Below the pieces are notes generated by a model that was not told the DNA's origin, did no database searches, and was given only the letters and a program-made list of their open reading frames with translations. A program made the position numbers and the translations under genes. Source: Flavobacterium sp. H122 (lineage in GTDB: Bacteria > Bacteroidota > Bacteroidia > Flavobacteriales > Flavobacteriaceae). Taken from it: a DNA stretch of 64,000 nt. The first letter of the stretch is position 1. Each line of letters starts with the position of its first letter. The stretch lies in NCBI RefSeq assembly GCF_004959765.1, contig NZ_SJZD01000011.1:13816-77815 (forward strand), in the 5' to 3' direction. This document shows, in pieces, positions 28,106-37,696 of the stretch.

Positions 28106-28131
28106 AAGTCGGGATTTCCCGACTTTTTTTA
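28106..28131 (+). terminator. Terminator after the zinc metallopeptidase
   Basis: AAGTCGGG (28106-28113) pairs with CCCGACTT (28118-28125), followed by a T-tract. Confidence 0.88.
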
Positions 28132-28220
28132 TTGTTTTTCTGAGCTTTTTTGTTTAATTTTAATTGTAAATAATTAAACAAAATACTGATTTTTAATGCT
28201 TTAAGTTTTTTGTAAAAATC

Positions 28221-29645
28221 ATGAAGATATTACTTACCGGAGCAAATGGATATGTGGGGAGAAGACTGCTTCCTGAATTACTGGCCAATGGGCATGATGT
28301 GGTATGCTGTGTAAGGGATAAAAATAGATTGGGAACTGATGAGGAGACTTTAAAAAAAATAGCTGTCTGGGAAGTTGATTTTTTAGAAGAACCAAATTTT
28401 GACCACATTCCTGAAAACATTGATACTGTCTATTATCTGATTCACTCAATGACCAGCTCTACTGAAGATTTTGACAAGTTGGAAGCTTTATCTGCACATC
28501 ATTTTAATGCTTATATGGATAAAATGAAGGTAAAACAAGTCATTTATCTTAGTGGAATTGTTAATAACCCTAATCTTTCCAAGCATATGAATTCCCGGAA
28601 TAATGTTGAAAACATTTTGTATCAGGGAAATTTTAATCTTACCGTTTTAAGGGCAGGAATTATTGTGGGTTCCGGAAGTTCTTCCTTTGAAATAATCAGG
28701 GATTTATGCGAGAAACTTCCCATAATGATAACTCCCAAATGGGTCTTAACAAAATCGCAACCTATTGCCATAAGAGATGTTATTCAATATCTGATCGGTG
28801 TAATAAATAAAGAAACATGTTTCAATAAATCATTTGATATTGGCGGACCAAACATTTTGACCTATAAACAAATGATGCAGTTGTATGCTAAAGTAAGAGG
28901 ATTAAAAATTATGATTATAGGAGTGCCGTTTATGTCGCCTAAGCTATCTTCTTACTGGCTTTATTTTGTTACTTCAACGAGTTATAAACTGGCAAAAAAT
29001 CTAGTGAACAGCATGAAGGTTGAGGTTGTTTGTAAAAACAATGATTTACAAAGAATGCTTGGTATAAAACCAATTTCATATACTGACGCAATTAAATTGG
29101 CTTTCAAAAAAATTGAGCAAAACCTTGTTGTTTCAAGTTGGAAAGACAGTCTCTCAAGCAGCGGTTTCAAATTGGATCTTAAGAATTATGTTGAAGTACC
29201 TAAATACGGCTGTCTGAAAGATTATCAAAAAGTGAAAGTTGATGATGTAAATAAAGCTCTGGATAATATCTGGTCAATTGGGGGGTATAACGGGTGGTAT
29301 TATGGAAATTGGCTGTGGGAAATAAGAGGGTTTATTGACAGGCTTTTTGGAGGCGTAGGTTTAAGAAGAGGCAGAACCAATCCGGATCATTTGGATAATG
29401 GTGATTCATTGGATTTTTGGAGAGTGATATTAGCCGATAAAGACAAAAGAAGACTGCTTTTGTTTTCCGAAATGAAAGTACCGGGTGAAGCCTGGCTGGA
29501 GTTTAAGATTGATGAAAATAACACACTACACCAGATAGCTACATTCAGACCCAAAGGAATTTTTGGCCGGCTTTACTGGTATAGCATGTTACCTTTTCAT
29601 TTTTTTATTTTTAAGGGAATGATAAAAAATATTGCGGCCAATTAA
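28221..29645 (+). CDS. NAD(P)-binding SDR with C-terminal DUF2867
   Basis: 474 residues. The N-terminal atypical SDR has the motif TGANGYVGRRLLPEL at 6-20 and continues through VYYLIHSM, KQVIYLSGIV, FNLTVLRAGIIVGSGSSSFE and DIGGPNILTYKQM. The C-terminal about 150 residues (VDDVNKALDNIWSIGGYNGW through the final FHFFIFKGMIK) are DUF2867. Substrate and reaction are unknown. It overlaps comM tail to tail by 4 bp. Confidence 0.9.
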   Translation: MKILLTGANGYVGRRLLPELLANGHDVVCCVRDKNRLGTDEETLKKIAVWEVDFLEEPNFDHIPENIDTVYYLIHSMTSSTEDFDKLEALSAHHFNAYMDKMKVKQVIYLSGIVNNPNLSKHMNSRNNVENILYQGNFNLTVLRAGIIVGSGSSSFEIIRDLCEKLPIMITPKWVLTKSQPIAIRDVIQYLIGVINKETCFNKSFDIGGPNILTYKQMMQLYAKVRGLKIMIIGVPFMSPKLSSYWLYFVTSTSYKLAKNLVNSMKVEVVCKNNDLQRMLGIKPISYTDAIKLAFKKIEQNLVVSSWKDSLSSSGFKLDLKNYVEVPKYGCLKDYQKVKVDDVNKALDNIWSIGGYNGWYYGNWLWEIRGFIDRLFGGVGLRRGRTNPDHLDNGDSLDFWRVILADKDKRRLLLFSEMKVPGEAWLEFKIDENNTLHQIATFRPKGIFGRLYWYSMLPFHFFIFKGMIKNIAAN

Positions 29646-31177
29646 CCCAACCATCCATCTCTGTCAAGGCTTCTGTATTGAATTGCCTCGGCAATGTGGT
29701 TTGAGCTGACATTTTCAGAATCTTCTAAATCAGCAATTGTCCGCGAAACTTTTAGAATTCTATCATAGGCTCTTGCTGATAAATTTAATCGTTCCATAGC
29801 AGTTTTCAGCAATTGCAAAGAAGTATCATCGAGTTCACAGTATTCACGTATCTGTTTTGTGGTCATTTGAGCATTGTAATGTATGTGTTCGTATTTTTCA
29901 AAACGATTGCTTTGAATTTCCCTTGCTTTTGTTACCCGCTTTCTGATTTCAACACTGCTTTCGGAAGCTCTTTTATCAGATAGTTTTTCAAACGGAACAG
30001 GTGTAACTTCAATATGTATGTCAATCCGGTCTAAAAGTGGTCCTGAAATTTTATTCAAATACCGTTGCATTTCATTAGGAGACGAACTTACAGGGGCATG
30101 CGGATCATTAAAATAACCTCCGGGACTTGGATTCATACTGGCAACCAGCATAAAAGAGGAAGGATAGGTTATAGTAAATTTGGCTCTTGAAATAGTTACT
30201 TCCCGGTCTTCCAAAGGCTGACGCATGACTTCAAGAACTTCTCTTTTAAATTCCGGCAGCTCGTCTAAAAAGAGAACGCCATTGTGAGCTAAAGAGATTT
30301 CTCCGGGTTGCGGATAACTGCCGCCACCTACTAATGAAACACTCGACGCAGAATGATGGGGACTTCTGAAAGGCCTTTGGTTCATCAACCCGGTGTCTTT
30401 AACTTTTCCTGCGACACTATGAATTTTAGTCGTTTCTAAAGCTTCCTTTAGAGTCATTGGCGGTAAAATGCTGGGCAATCGTTTGGCAAGCATGGTTTTA
30501 CCTGCTCCTGGAGGGCCAATTAATATCACATTATGTCCCCCGGCAGCCGCAATTTCCATACACCGTTTAATCGATTCCTGTCCACGGACTTCCGCAAAGT
30601 CAAATTCGGGATAATCCAAGGTTTTGTAAAACTCTTCTCTTGTATTTATTGTGGTAGGCTCAATTGTTCCTTTTCCTTCAAAAAAGTCAATGATTTCTTT
30701 TACGTTCTCAATTCCGTAAACAACCAATCCGGTAACAATTGCAGCTTCTTTTACATTTTTTTTTGGTAAAAAGAAACCTTTGAAACCTTCTTCTTTTGCT
30801 TTGATTGCTATGGACAAAGCCCCTTTTATGGGCTGTAAACCTCCGTCTAAAGATAGTTCTCCCATAATGACGTATTTGTCAACCTCTTCAGACATAATTT
30901 GACCTGATGCGGCGAGAATTCCAACAGCGATTGTCAAATCATAGGCAGAACCTTCTTTTCGTAAATCGGCAGGAGCCATATTCACAGTGATTTTTTTACC
31001 GGGAAAATTATAATTATTGTTTTTAAGTGCTGCGGCTATGCGGTAGCTACTTTCTTTAATAGCGTTATCAGGAAGTCCTACAAGATGATAACCTATTCCT
31101 TTGTCAATGTTTACTTCTACAGTAATGGTGGTGGCGTCCACGCCAAAAACGGCGCTTCCAAAAACTTTTACTAACAT
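29642..31177 (-). CDS. comM: YifB/ComM family Mg-chelatase-like AAA ATPase
   Basis: 511 residues. ComM is a hexameric helicase that promotes branch migration during natural transformation. The N-terminal Lon-like (ChlI) region starts MLVKVFGSAVFGVDA. The AAA core has Walker A GPPGAGKT and Walker B VLFLDELPEF, with the sensor-like SRAKFTITYPSSFMLVASMNPSPGG. The Bacteroidetes version lacks the cysteine finger often found here. The start ATG at 31177 fits the family. It is adjacent to no competence genes in the window. Confidence 0.93.
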   Translation of the reverse strand: MLVKVFGSAVFGVDATTITVEVNIDKGIGYHLVGLPDNAIKESSYRIAAALKNNNYNFPGKKITVNMAPADLRKEGSAYDLTIAVGILAASGQIMSEEVDKYVIMGELSLDGGLQPIKGALSIAIKAKEEGFKGFFLPKKNVKEAAIVTGLVVYGIENVKEIIDFFEGKGTIEPTTINTREEFYKTLDYPEFDFAEVRGQESIKRCMEIAAAGGHNVILIGPPGAGKTMLAKRLPSILPPMTLKEALETTKIHSVAGKVKDTGLMNQRPFRSPHHSASSVSLVGGGSYPQPGEISLAHNGVLFLDELPEFKREVLEVMRQPLEDREVTISRAKFTITYPSSFMLVASMNPSPGGYFNDPHAPVSSSPNEMQRYLNKISGPLLDRIDIHIEVTPVPFEKLSDKRASESSVEIRKRVTKAREIQSNRFEKYEHIHYNAQMTTKQIREYCELDDTSLQLLKTAMERLNLSARAYDRILKVSRTIADLEDSENVSSNHIAEAIQYRSLDRDGWLG

Positions 31178-31339
31178 GGCGTATATTATTTTAATGGCTT
31201 ATATAACACAAAAATAGCAAAAAATAATTAGCGGCAATTTCTTACGGCTTTTTTCTTAAACTTATGTTAAAGAAACTGATTGTCTAATTTTATCACTGAA
31301 AAAAATCGGTATTTTAGAAGCCTAATCAACCAGATCAAA

Positions 31340-34339
31340 ATGAGAAAAATAGTATTGTTGTTGCTTTTTGGAATTTTATGCATTCCTCAAACGTATTCTC
31401 AGGACTACTTTCCTAATAATGAAAGTACCAAGAGTAAATCTTCAATGTATGTGGCATTTCAAAATGCTAAAATTTACGTAACCCCTTCACAAATAATTGA
31501 GAAAGGAACTTTACTCATTAAAGATGGTAAGGTGGTTTCTGCTGGAATGAATCTGACAATTCCTAAAGGAGCAATGCTTGTCAATTTAGAGGGGAAATCT
31601 ATCTATCCTTCATTTATAGATATGTACACAACGTTTGGTGTTGAAGTTCCTAAAGGTCAAAGTAATGGCAATAACCCTATGTATGATACAAAAAAGAAAG
31701 GTTATTACTGGAATGAACATATTAAAACCGAAGTAAATACAGCTGAGGTCTTTAAGTTTGATCAGACAAAAGCAGAAGAATTCTTAAAAGCCGGTTTTGG
31801 AACTGTTGGAACTCATGTGCCTGATGGGATAGCAAGAGGAACGGGATCTTTGGTGCTTTTGAATAATGATAAAGAAACCAATAAATTTTTAGTGCCAACA
31901 GTTAGCAATCATTTCGCTTTCACTAAAAGTCCAACAAGCAATCAGGCTTATCCATCTTCATTGATGGGAATGCTGGCTTTATTAAAACAAATGTATCATG
32001 ATGCCGGTTGGTATAAAGGAGGGAATTCGGAGTATAAAGATGCTTCTCTGGAAGCCTTACTAAAAAATGAAAAATTGGTTCAGATTTTTGCCTCTGAAGA
32101 CAAGCTGAACAGTTTACGGGTAGCTAAATTGGGTAAGCAATTTGGTATAAATTATATTCTGAAGGGTTCCGGTAACGAGTTTGAGCGTGTGGAGGAAATT
32201 AAAAAAACGAATGCTAAATTTATCATTCCAATTAATTTTCCGGAAGCGTATGATGTTTCCGATCCTTATCAGGCCAATCAGATGGAATTGGCAGATTTAC
32301 GCTTTTGGAATCAGGCACCAACCAATTTGAAAGTATTGGCTGAAAACGGAATTGTTTTTGCATTAACAACAGACAAACTTAAAAAAATAGATGATTTTAG
32401 AAGCAATCTTTTAAAAGCTATTAAATATGGTTTTGATAAAACTAAAGCGCTTGAGGCATTAACAACGGTGCCGGCATCTTTGCTTGGAAAATCTAATGAA
32501 ATTGGAAGTTTGAAAAACGGAGCAATTGCCAATCTTTTAATCACATCGGGTGAAATATTTGATGCTAAAACGGTTATCTATGAAAATTGGGTAAATGGAA
32601 CTAAGTTCATAGTAAACGACATGAATCTGAAAGATGTCCGTGGCGATTACCAGCTGACTTTAGGGAATGAAAATTTTAAATTGAAAATTGAAGGTGAAAT
32701 AGTTTCTCCAAAAGCTGATGTAAAAACAGCTCAGGATAAAAAGGTGAATTCAAAATTGGCTTTAGCTAATAACTGGATGAATTTATTAGTTAGAACTGCT
32801 GATACAACCAAAACTGAATTTAACAGACTTACTGCTTTTGTATCTGATATAAATATGATTTCAGGAAAGGCAGTTTTGGCAAATGGCCAGGAAACGTATT
32901 GGTCTGCTAAAAAAGTACCGACTTCTTCTGAAACGAAAAAAGAGGATGAAAAGAAAAACGATATCTATAAAGTTTTCCCTGTTACCTATCCTAATTTGCC
33001 TTATGGTAATCTGCAAAAACCAACGCAAAAACCAATTCTGTTTAAAAATGTAACGGTTTGGACCAATGAAAAGGACGGAATTTTGCAGGAAACCGATGTT
33101 TTGATTAAAGACGGTAAGATTGCGGCTGTTGGAAAAAATCTTTCTGATGCTTCATCAGTTGTAATTGACGGTAAAGGGAAACATTTAACCAGCGGTATCA
33201 TTGATGAGCATTCGCATATTGCTATTTCAAGAGGTGTGAATGAAGGTGGTCATAATTCTTCTGCCGAAGTAACGATTGAAGATGTTGTAAATTCTGACGA
33301 TATCAATATTTATAGAAATCTTGCCGGAGGTGTTACTACTTCACAGTTACTGCACGGTTCAGCGAATCCTATTGGAGGCCGTTCGGCAATTGTACGCTGG
33401 AAATGGGGTTTGGCACCGGATGAAATGATTTTTAAAAACTCACCTCAGTTTATCAAATTTGCCTTGGGAGAAAATGTGAAACAATCCAATTGGGGTATTC
33501 AAAATCCAACCCGTTTCCCTCAGTCACGTATGGGAGTGGAACAGGTATTTATCGATTATTTTACCAGAGCCCAGGAATATGATAATGCATGGAAGACTTT
33601 TAATTCACAAGGTAAAAAAGGCGGAATGAAACAGCCAAGAGTTGACTTGGAATTACAGACTTTAGCTGAAATTATTAATAAGAAAAGATTTATTTCCTGT
33701 CACTCTTATGTGCAGTCCGAAATTTTAGGTTTGATGCGCGTGGCAGAAAAATTCAATTTTAAAGTCAATACTTTCACACATATTCTTGAGGGATATAAAG
33801 TGGCTGATGAAATGAAGAAACATGGAGTAGGAGCTTCAACTTTTTCTGATTGGTGGGCATATAAGTTTGAGGTAAATGATGCTATTCCTTATAATGCAGC
33901 TTTAATGCAAAAACAAGGACTTGTGGTTGCAATTAATTCTGACGATGCTGAAATGTCACGCCGTTTAAATCAGGAAGCTGCCAAAACAGTGAAATACGGA
34001 GGTGTTTCGGAAGAAGAAGCATGGAAAATGGTGACACTAAATCCTGCTAAGCTTTTGCATCTGGATGATAAGGTCGGAAGTATAAAAGTTGGTAAAGATG
34101 CCGATGTGGTTTTATGGAGCGATAATCCATTATCGATTTATGCCAAAGCTGAAAAAACGTTAGTTGAAGGTGTAGTCTATTTCGATAAAACATTGGATGA
34201 AGTCAAGCGTAAAGAAATAGCCAATGAAAAAGCGGCCTTGATTATGCAGTTACTGCAGGAAAAAAATCAGGGAATGGCCACGCAGCCGGCTGCCAAAAAA
34301 GACAAAGTACATTACCATTGTGACACTTTAGAAGAATAA
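31340..34339 (+). CDS. Secreted amidohydrolase, two-domain
   Basis: 999 residues with a signal peptide (MRKIVLLLLFGILCIPQTYSQ). The N-terminal half resembles an amidohydrolase domain without metal ligands. The C-terminal half has a full site: GIIDEHSHIAISRG (HxH), CHSYVQSE, FTHILEGY and INSDDAEMSR, ending in the imidazolonepropionase-like VGKDADVVLWSDNPLS. Likely it hydrolyses an amide or peptide-type bond in the periplasm. The ATG at 31340 gives the signal peptide at the N-terminus; a TTG at 31280 was rejected. It is 4 bp from the next amidohydrolase-like gene, clearly an operon. Confidence 0.9.
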   Translation: MRKIVLLLLFGILCIPQTYSQDYFPNNESTKSKSSMYVAFQNAKIYVTPSQIIEKGTLLIKDGKVVSAGMNLTIPKGAMLVNLEGKSIYPSFIDMYTTFGVEVPKGQSNGNNPMYDTKKKGYYWNEHIKTEVNTAEVFKFDQTKAEEFLKAGFGTVGTHVPDGIARGTGSLVLLNNDKETNKFLVPTVSNHFAFTKSPTSNQAYPSSLMGMLALLKQMYHDAGWYKGGNSEYKDASLEALLKNEKLVQIFASEDKLNSLRVAKLGKQFGINYILKGSGNEFERVEEIKKTNAKFIIPINFPEAYDVSDPYQANQMELADLRFWNQAPTNLKVLAENGIVFALTTDKLKKIDDFRSNLLKAIKYGFDKTKALEALTTVPASLLGKSNEIGSLKNGAIANLLITSGEIFDAKTVIYENWVNGTKFIVNDMNLKDVRGDYQLTLGNENFKLKIEGEIVSPKADVKTAQDKKVNSKLALANNWMNLLVRTADTTKTEFNRLTAFVSDINMISGKAVLANGQETYWSAKKVPTSSETKKEDEKKNDIYKVFPVTYPNLPYGNLQKPTQKPILFKNVTVWTNEKDGILQETDVLIKDGKIAAVGKNLSDASSVVIDGKGKHLTSGIIDEHSHIAISRGVNEGGHNSSAEVTIEDVVNSDDINIYRNLAGGVTTSQLLHGSANPIGGRSAIVRWKWGLAPDEMIFKNSPQFIKFALGENVKQSNWGIQNPTRFPQSRMGVEQVFIDYFTRAQEYDNAWKTFNSQGKKGGMKQPRVDLELQTLAEIINKKRFISCHSYVQSEILGLMRVAEKFNFKVNTFTHILEGYKVADEMKKHGVGASTFSDWWAYKFEVNDAIPYNAALMQKQGLVVAINSDDAEMSRRLNQEAAKTVKYGGVSEEEAWKMVTLNPAKLLHLDDKVGSIKVGKDADVVLWSDNPLSIYAKAEKTLVEGVVYFDKTLDEVKRKEIANEKAALIMQLLQEKNQGMATQPAAKKDKVHYHCDTLEE

Positions 34340-34343
34340 AAAA

Positions 34344-35642
34344 ATGAAAAAATATATAAAATTAGCCTGTCTGTTATTTCCAATAGTTGGATTTCAGGCA
34401 CAAAATATACCCGCACCTAAACAAGCAAAAGCAACGTTAATCATGAACGGAACCGCTCACTTGGGCAATGGTGAAGTTGTTGAAAACTGCGCAATTGGTT
34501 TTAAAGACGGAAAACTGACATTGGTTGCAGATGCCCGTTTAATCCGTTTGGATATGACGGCTTATGAAAATGTTATTGATGCTTCCGGGAAACATGTATA
34601 TCCTGGTTTTATTGCACCTAATTCGACTATTGGTCTGGTTGAAATTGATGCTGTAAGAGCTTCTGATGATGAAAAAGAAATAGGAAGCTTTACACCTAAT
34701 GTACGAAGTATTATTGCGTATAATTCTGAATCCAAGATTATTGAAACCGCAAGAATTAACGGAGTATTAATGGCTCAGGTAGCACCCCGCGGAGGAAGAA
34801 TTACAGGAACTTCTTCAATTGTCCAGTTGGATTCCTGGACCTGGGAAGATGCTGTAGTTAAGCAGGATGACGGGATACATTTGAATTTCCCAACAACTTT
34901 TAGGCGTTCCGGGTGGTGGGCAGAACCAGGGACTATAGAGGCTAATAAAGATTATATTAAACAAGTGGATGAGTTAAACACTTTCATTAATAAGTCCAAA
35001 GCATATTTAAGCGAAACCCCAAAAGAAAAGAATTTGGTTTATGAATCTATGAAAGGACTTTTTGATGGTTCACAAATTTTATATATCAATGCCAATGAAG
35101 AAAAACAAATCATTGATGCCATAAGAGTAGGGAAAGACAACGGAATTAAAAAAATGGTAATCATAGGAGGTTATCAGGCAGACAAAGTAGCCGGTTTGCT
35201 TAAATCGAATCAAATAAGTGTATTGATAGGAAGAACACATAGTCTTCCCAATTTGGATCAGGATGATATCGATCAACCGTTTAAATTGGCTAAAATCCTA
35301 ACCGATTCAGGAATTGTTGTCGGTTTGGAAAACAGCGGGGATATGGAACGTATGAATACCCGTAATTTACCATTTCAAGCAGGAACAACTGTGACCTACG
35401 GATTGACTAAAGAACAGGCTTTGCAAACAATTACGCTTAATACTGCTAAAATACTGGGTGTTGAAAATCAATGCGGTTCTTTGGAAGTCGGTAAAGATGC
35501 AACATTATTCATTTCGGATGGTGATGCACTCGATATGAGAACCAATAAACTGACTAAAGCTTTTATTCAGGGAAGGGATATACCGCTGGAATCACATCAA
35601 ACGAAATTGTATAAAAAATATAAAGACAAATACAATCAGTAA
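34344..35642 (+). CDS. Amidohydrolase-like protein, probably inactive
   Basis: 432 residues. A signal peptide (MKKYIKLACLLFPIVGFQAQ) is followed by the composite beta domain and a TIM-barrel domain. The usual GxxDxHxH metal motif is replaced by HVYPGFIAPNSTIGLVEID, with no HxH, while the C-terminal beta strand GSLEVGKDATLFISDGD is intact. I infer a non-catalytic partner of the preceding amidohydrolase, which is only 4 bp upstream. The pair may form a heteromer in the periplasm. A terminator follows. Confidence 0.88.
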   Translation: MKKYIKLACLLFPIVGFQAQNIPAPKQAKATLIMNGTAHLGNGEVVENCAIGFKDGKLTLVADARLIRLDMTAYENVIDASGKHVYPGFIAPNSTIGLVEIDAVRASDDEKEIGSFTPNVRSIIAYNSESKIIETARINGVLMAQVAPRGGRITGTSSIVQLDSWTWEDAVVKQDDGIHLNFPTTFRRSGWWAEPGTIEANKDYIKQVDELNTFINKSKAYLSETPKEKNLVYESMKGLFDGSQILYINANEEKQIIDAIRVGKDNGIKKMVIIGGYQADKVAGLLKSNQISVLIGRTHSLPNLDQDDIDQPFKLAKILTDSGIVVGLENSGDMERMNTRNLPFQAGTTVTYGLTKEQALQTITLNTAKILGVENQCGSLEVGKDATLFISDGDALDMRTNKLTKAFIQGRDIPLESHQTKLYKKYKDKYNQ

Positions 35643-35645
35643 AAG

Positions 35646-35672
35646 AAAGGCCCTCAAAATTGAGGGCTTTCT
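35646..35672. terminator. Terminator between the amidohydrolase operon and dsbD
   Basis: GCCCTCAA (35650-35657) pairs with TTGAGGGC (35660-35667) with flanking GAAAG/CTTTC. It lies between convergent genes. Confidence 0.85.
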
Positions 35673-35674
35673 TG

Positions 35675-37696
35675 TTATTTAAAGTTTTTGATTCCGTTTT
35701 CCAACCAGGTTTTGTATTCCTGTATGTCAGAAGTATAGGCTATAGGTTCAGATAAATCATTGCCTTCGTTATCCAGAATTACATATAAAGGCTGTGAGTT
35801 GCTTTTATATCTAGTAATTTGTAAATCACTCCACTTGTTGCCAATCGTAACAACTTCTTTACCCGTGGTTTTTGAAACATATTGCTGTTCTTTTGGAAGT
35901 TCTATTTTTCTGTCACAAACCAATGAAATTACGACCAGCTTCTCTTTTAAAATAGATAGAACTTCAGGATTGGACCATGCATTATCTTCCATTTTTCGGC
36001 AATTGGCACAGGCGTCACCTGTAAAATCAAGAAGTACTGGTTTGTTTACTTGTTTTGCATAAGCCAGACCGGTTTCATAATCATCAAAAGTGATGATGCC
36101 ATGCGGGCCGTAATGTGCATGTTCCGGTAAAGCCGATTTATCGTTATTAGTCGTGCCGCCTAAACCATTTGGTATTTCACTATAAGTTGAAGGAGGTGTT
36201 AAGCCGCTTAAAATCTTTAAAGGAGCTCCCCATAAACCAGGAATCATATAAAATGTGAAAGTAGTTACAATGATAGCCATTGAAAGTCTTCCTACTCCAA
36301 TTTTATCAGCTTTTTCATAATCATGAGGCAGCATATATCTGCCAAATAAATATAAGGCCCATGCACCAAAAATTGCAATCCATATCGCTATAAACAGCTC
36401 TCGCTCCAGCCAGTGTTTTTGTAATACTAAATCGGCATTTGATAAAAATTTAAAAGCAAAAGCCAATTCTAAAAATCCTAATGAAACTTTTACGGTATTT
36501 AACCATCCACCTGATTTAGGCAGTGAGTTCAACCAGCCCGGGAACATAGCAAATAACATGAATGGTAACGCAATAGCCAGTGAGAATCCTAACATACCAA
36601 CAATTGGGGCAATACCTCCTTTTGAAGCCGATTCTACCAATAAAGTTCCTACAATTGGGCCGGTACAAGAGAATGATACCACTGCTAAAGCAAGTGCCAT
36701 AAAAATGATTCCGATAATACCGCCTTTGTCTGCCTGTGAATCCAGTTTTGTAGCCCATGAACTTGGTAAAACAATTTCGAATGCACCTAAAAATGAAAGA
36801 GCAAAAACTACTAATAATCCAAAGAAAATTAAATTAAACCATACACTCGTTGATAATTCATTTAAAGCTTCTGCACCAAATACAGCAGTTATGATTGAAC
36901 CTAAAATTACATAAATAGCAATGATTGAAAGTCCGTAAATAACCGCATTTCTGATTCCTTCACTTTTTGTTTTGCTTTGTTTTGTAAAAAAGCTTACAGT
37001 CATAGGAATCATAGGGAAAATACAAGGCATTAAGAGCGCCGCAAATCCACCTATGAAAGCTAAAATGAATATACTCCACAAACTCTTCGAGTTTCCAGAT
37101 TTCTTTTCAGTGGCAGGATTTTTTACTTCATCTATTGAAGCCGGTCTATTTTCCTTTGTAATTAAAGGAACTGCAATTATTTTATTGGTGTCTTTTTGAA
37201 CCGAGTCCTTTTTTACTTCTTTTTCTGTTTTAGTTTCTTCAGCAACGGCAACAGGTAATTTTATATCAAATGTCTTGTCTTGCTGAATGCACGATTCTTT
37301 ACATACCTGATATTCTACAAATACTTTAACCGAATTGCTTTTAGGATTGGTTACTTTTACAGTTTGTTTAAATTGTGCTTTATTTTCAAAAAGATATTCA
37401 TCTATTTCAAAAACATCACTATATACTTTTTTATAGGGGCTTTCAACTGTTTTGCCAACTAATTGATAGTTGCCTTTTGCGTTTTTAAAAGTGAAAACTG
37501 TAGGTAAAGAACCACCATCAGGCGTAAACTGAGAGAACATATGCCACTCAGGTTCTATTGTTGCATTGAAAGTAATGACAAATTCGGTTTCCGATTTTTT
37601 CTCAACCGATGTCTTCCATGAAACTGGATTTAAAATTTGGGCTTGAACTCCTAAAAAGCTTGTAAAAAATAGGAGTAAGGCGTATAATTTTTTCAT
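35675..37696 (-). CDS. dsbD: Thiol:disulfide interchange protein DsbD family
   Basis: 673 residues. Moves reducing equivalents from cytosolic thioredoxin across the inner membrane to periplasmic thiols, including cytochrome c maturation. A signal peptide and N-terminal DsbD-alpha-type domain (to about 150, with YQVCKESC) are followed by eight membrane segments holding the redox cysteines in LLMPCIFPMIPM and SFSCTGPIVG. The C-terminal thioredoxin domain carries CxxC as DACANCRK. It overlaps the tilS stop by 4 bp (ATGA). It may supply reductant for the c-type cytochromes encoded later in the window, but that is inference. Confidence 0.94.
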   Translation of the reverse strand: MKKLYALLLFFTSFLGVQAQILNPVSWKTSVEKKSETEFVITFNATIEPEWHMFSQFTPDGGSLPTVFTFKNAKGNYQLVGKTVESPYKKVYSDVFEIDEYLFENKAQFKQTVKVTNPKSNSVKVFVEYQVCKESCIQQDKTFDIKLPVAVAEETKTEKEVKKDSVQKDTNKIIAVPLITKENRPASIDEVKNPATEKKSGNSKSLWSIFILAFIGGFAALLMPCIFPMIPMTVSFFTKQSKTKSEGIRNAVIYGLSIIAIYVILGSIITAVFGAEALNELSTSVWFNLIFFGLLVVFALSFLGAFEIVLPSSWATKLDSQADKGGIIGIIFMALALAVVSFSCTGPIVGTLLVESASKGGIAPIVGMLGFSLAIALPFMLFAMFPGWLNSLPKSGGWLNTVKVSLGFLELAFAFKFLSNADLVLQKHWLERELFIAIWIAIFGAWALYLFGRYMLPHDYEKADKIGVGRLSMAIIVTTFTFYMIPGLWGAPLKILSGLTPPSTYSEIPNGLGGTTNNDKSALPEHAHYGPHGIITFDDYETGLAYAKQVNKPVLLDFTGDACANCRKMEDNAWSNPEVLSILKEKLVVISLVCDRKIELPKEQQYVSKTTGKEVVTIGNKWSDLQITRYKSNSQPLYVILDNEGNDLSEPIAYTSDIQEYKTWLENGIKNFK

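Noticed and set aside
36558..36914. 118-residue ORF antisense to dsbD
   Set aside because: Shadow of dsbD membrane segments, without independent support.
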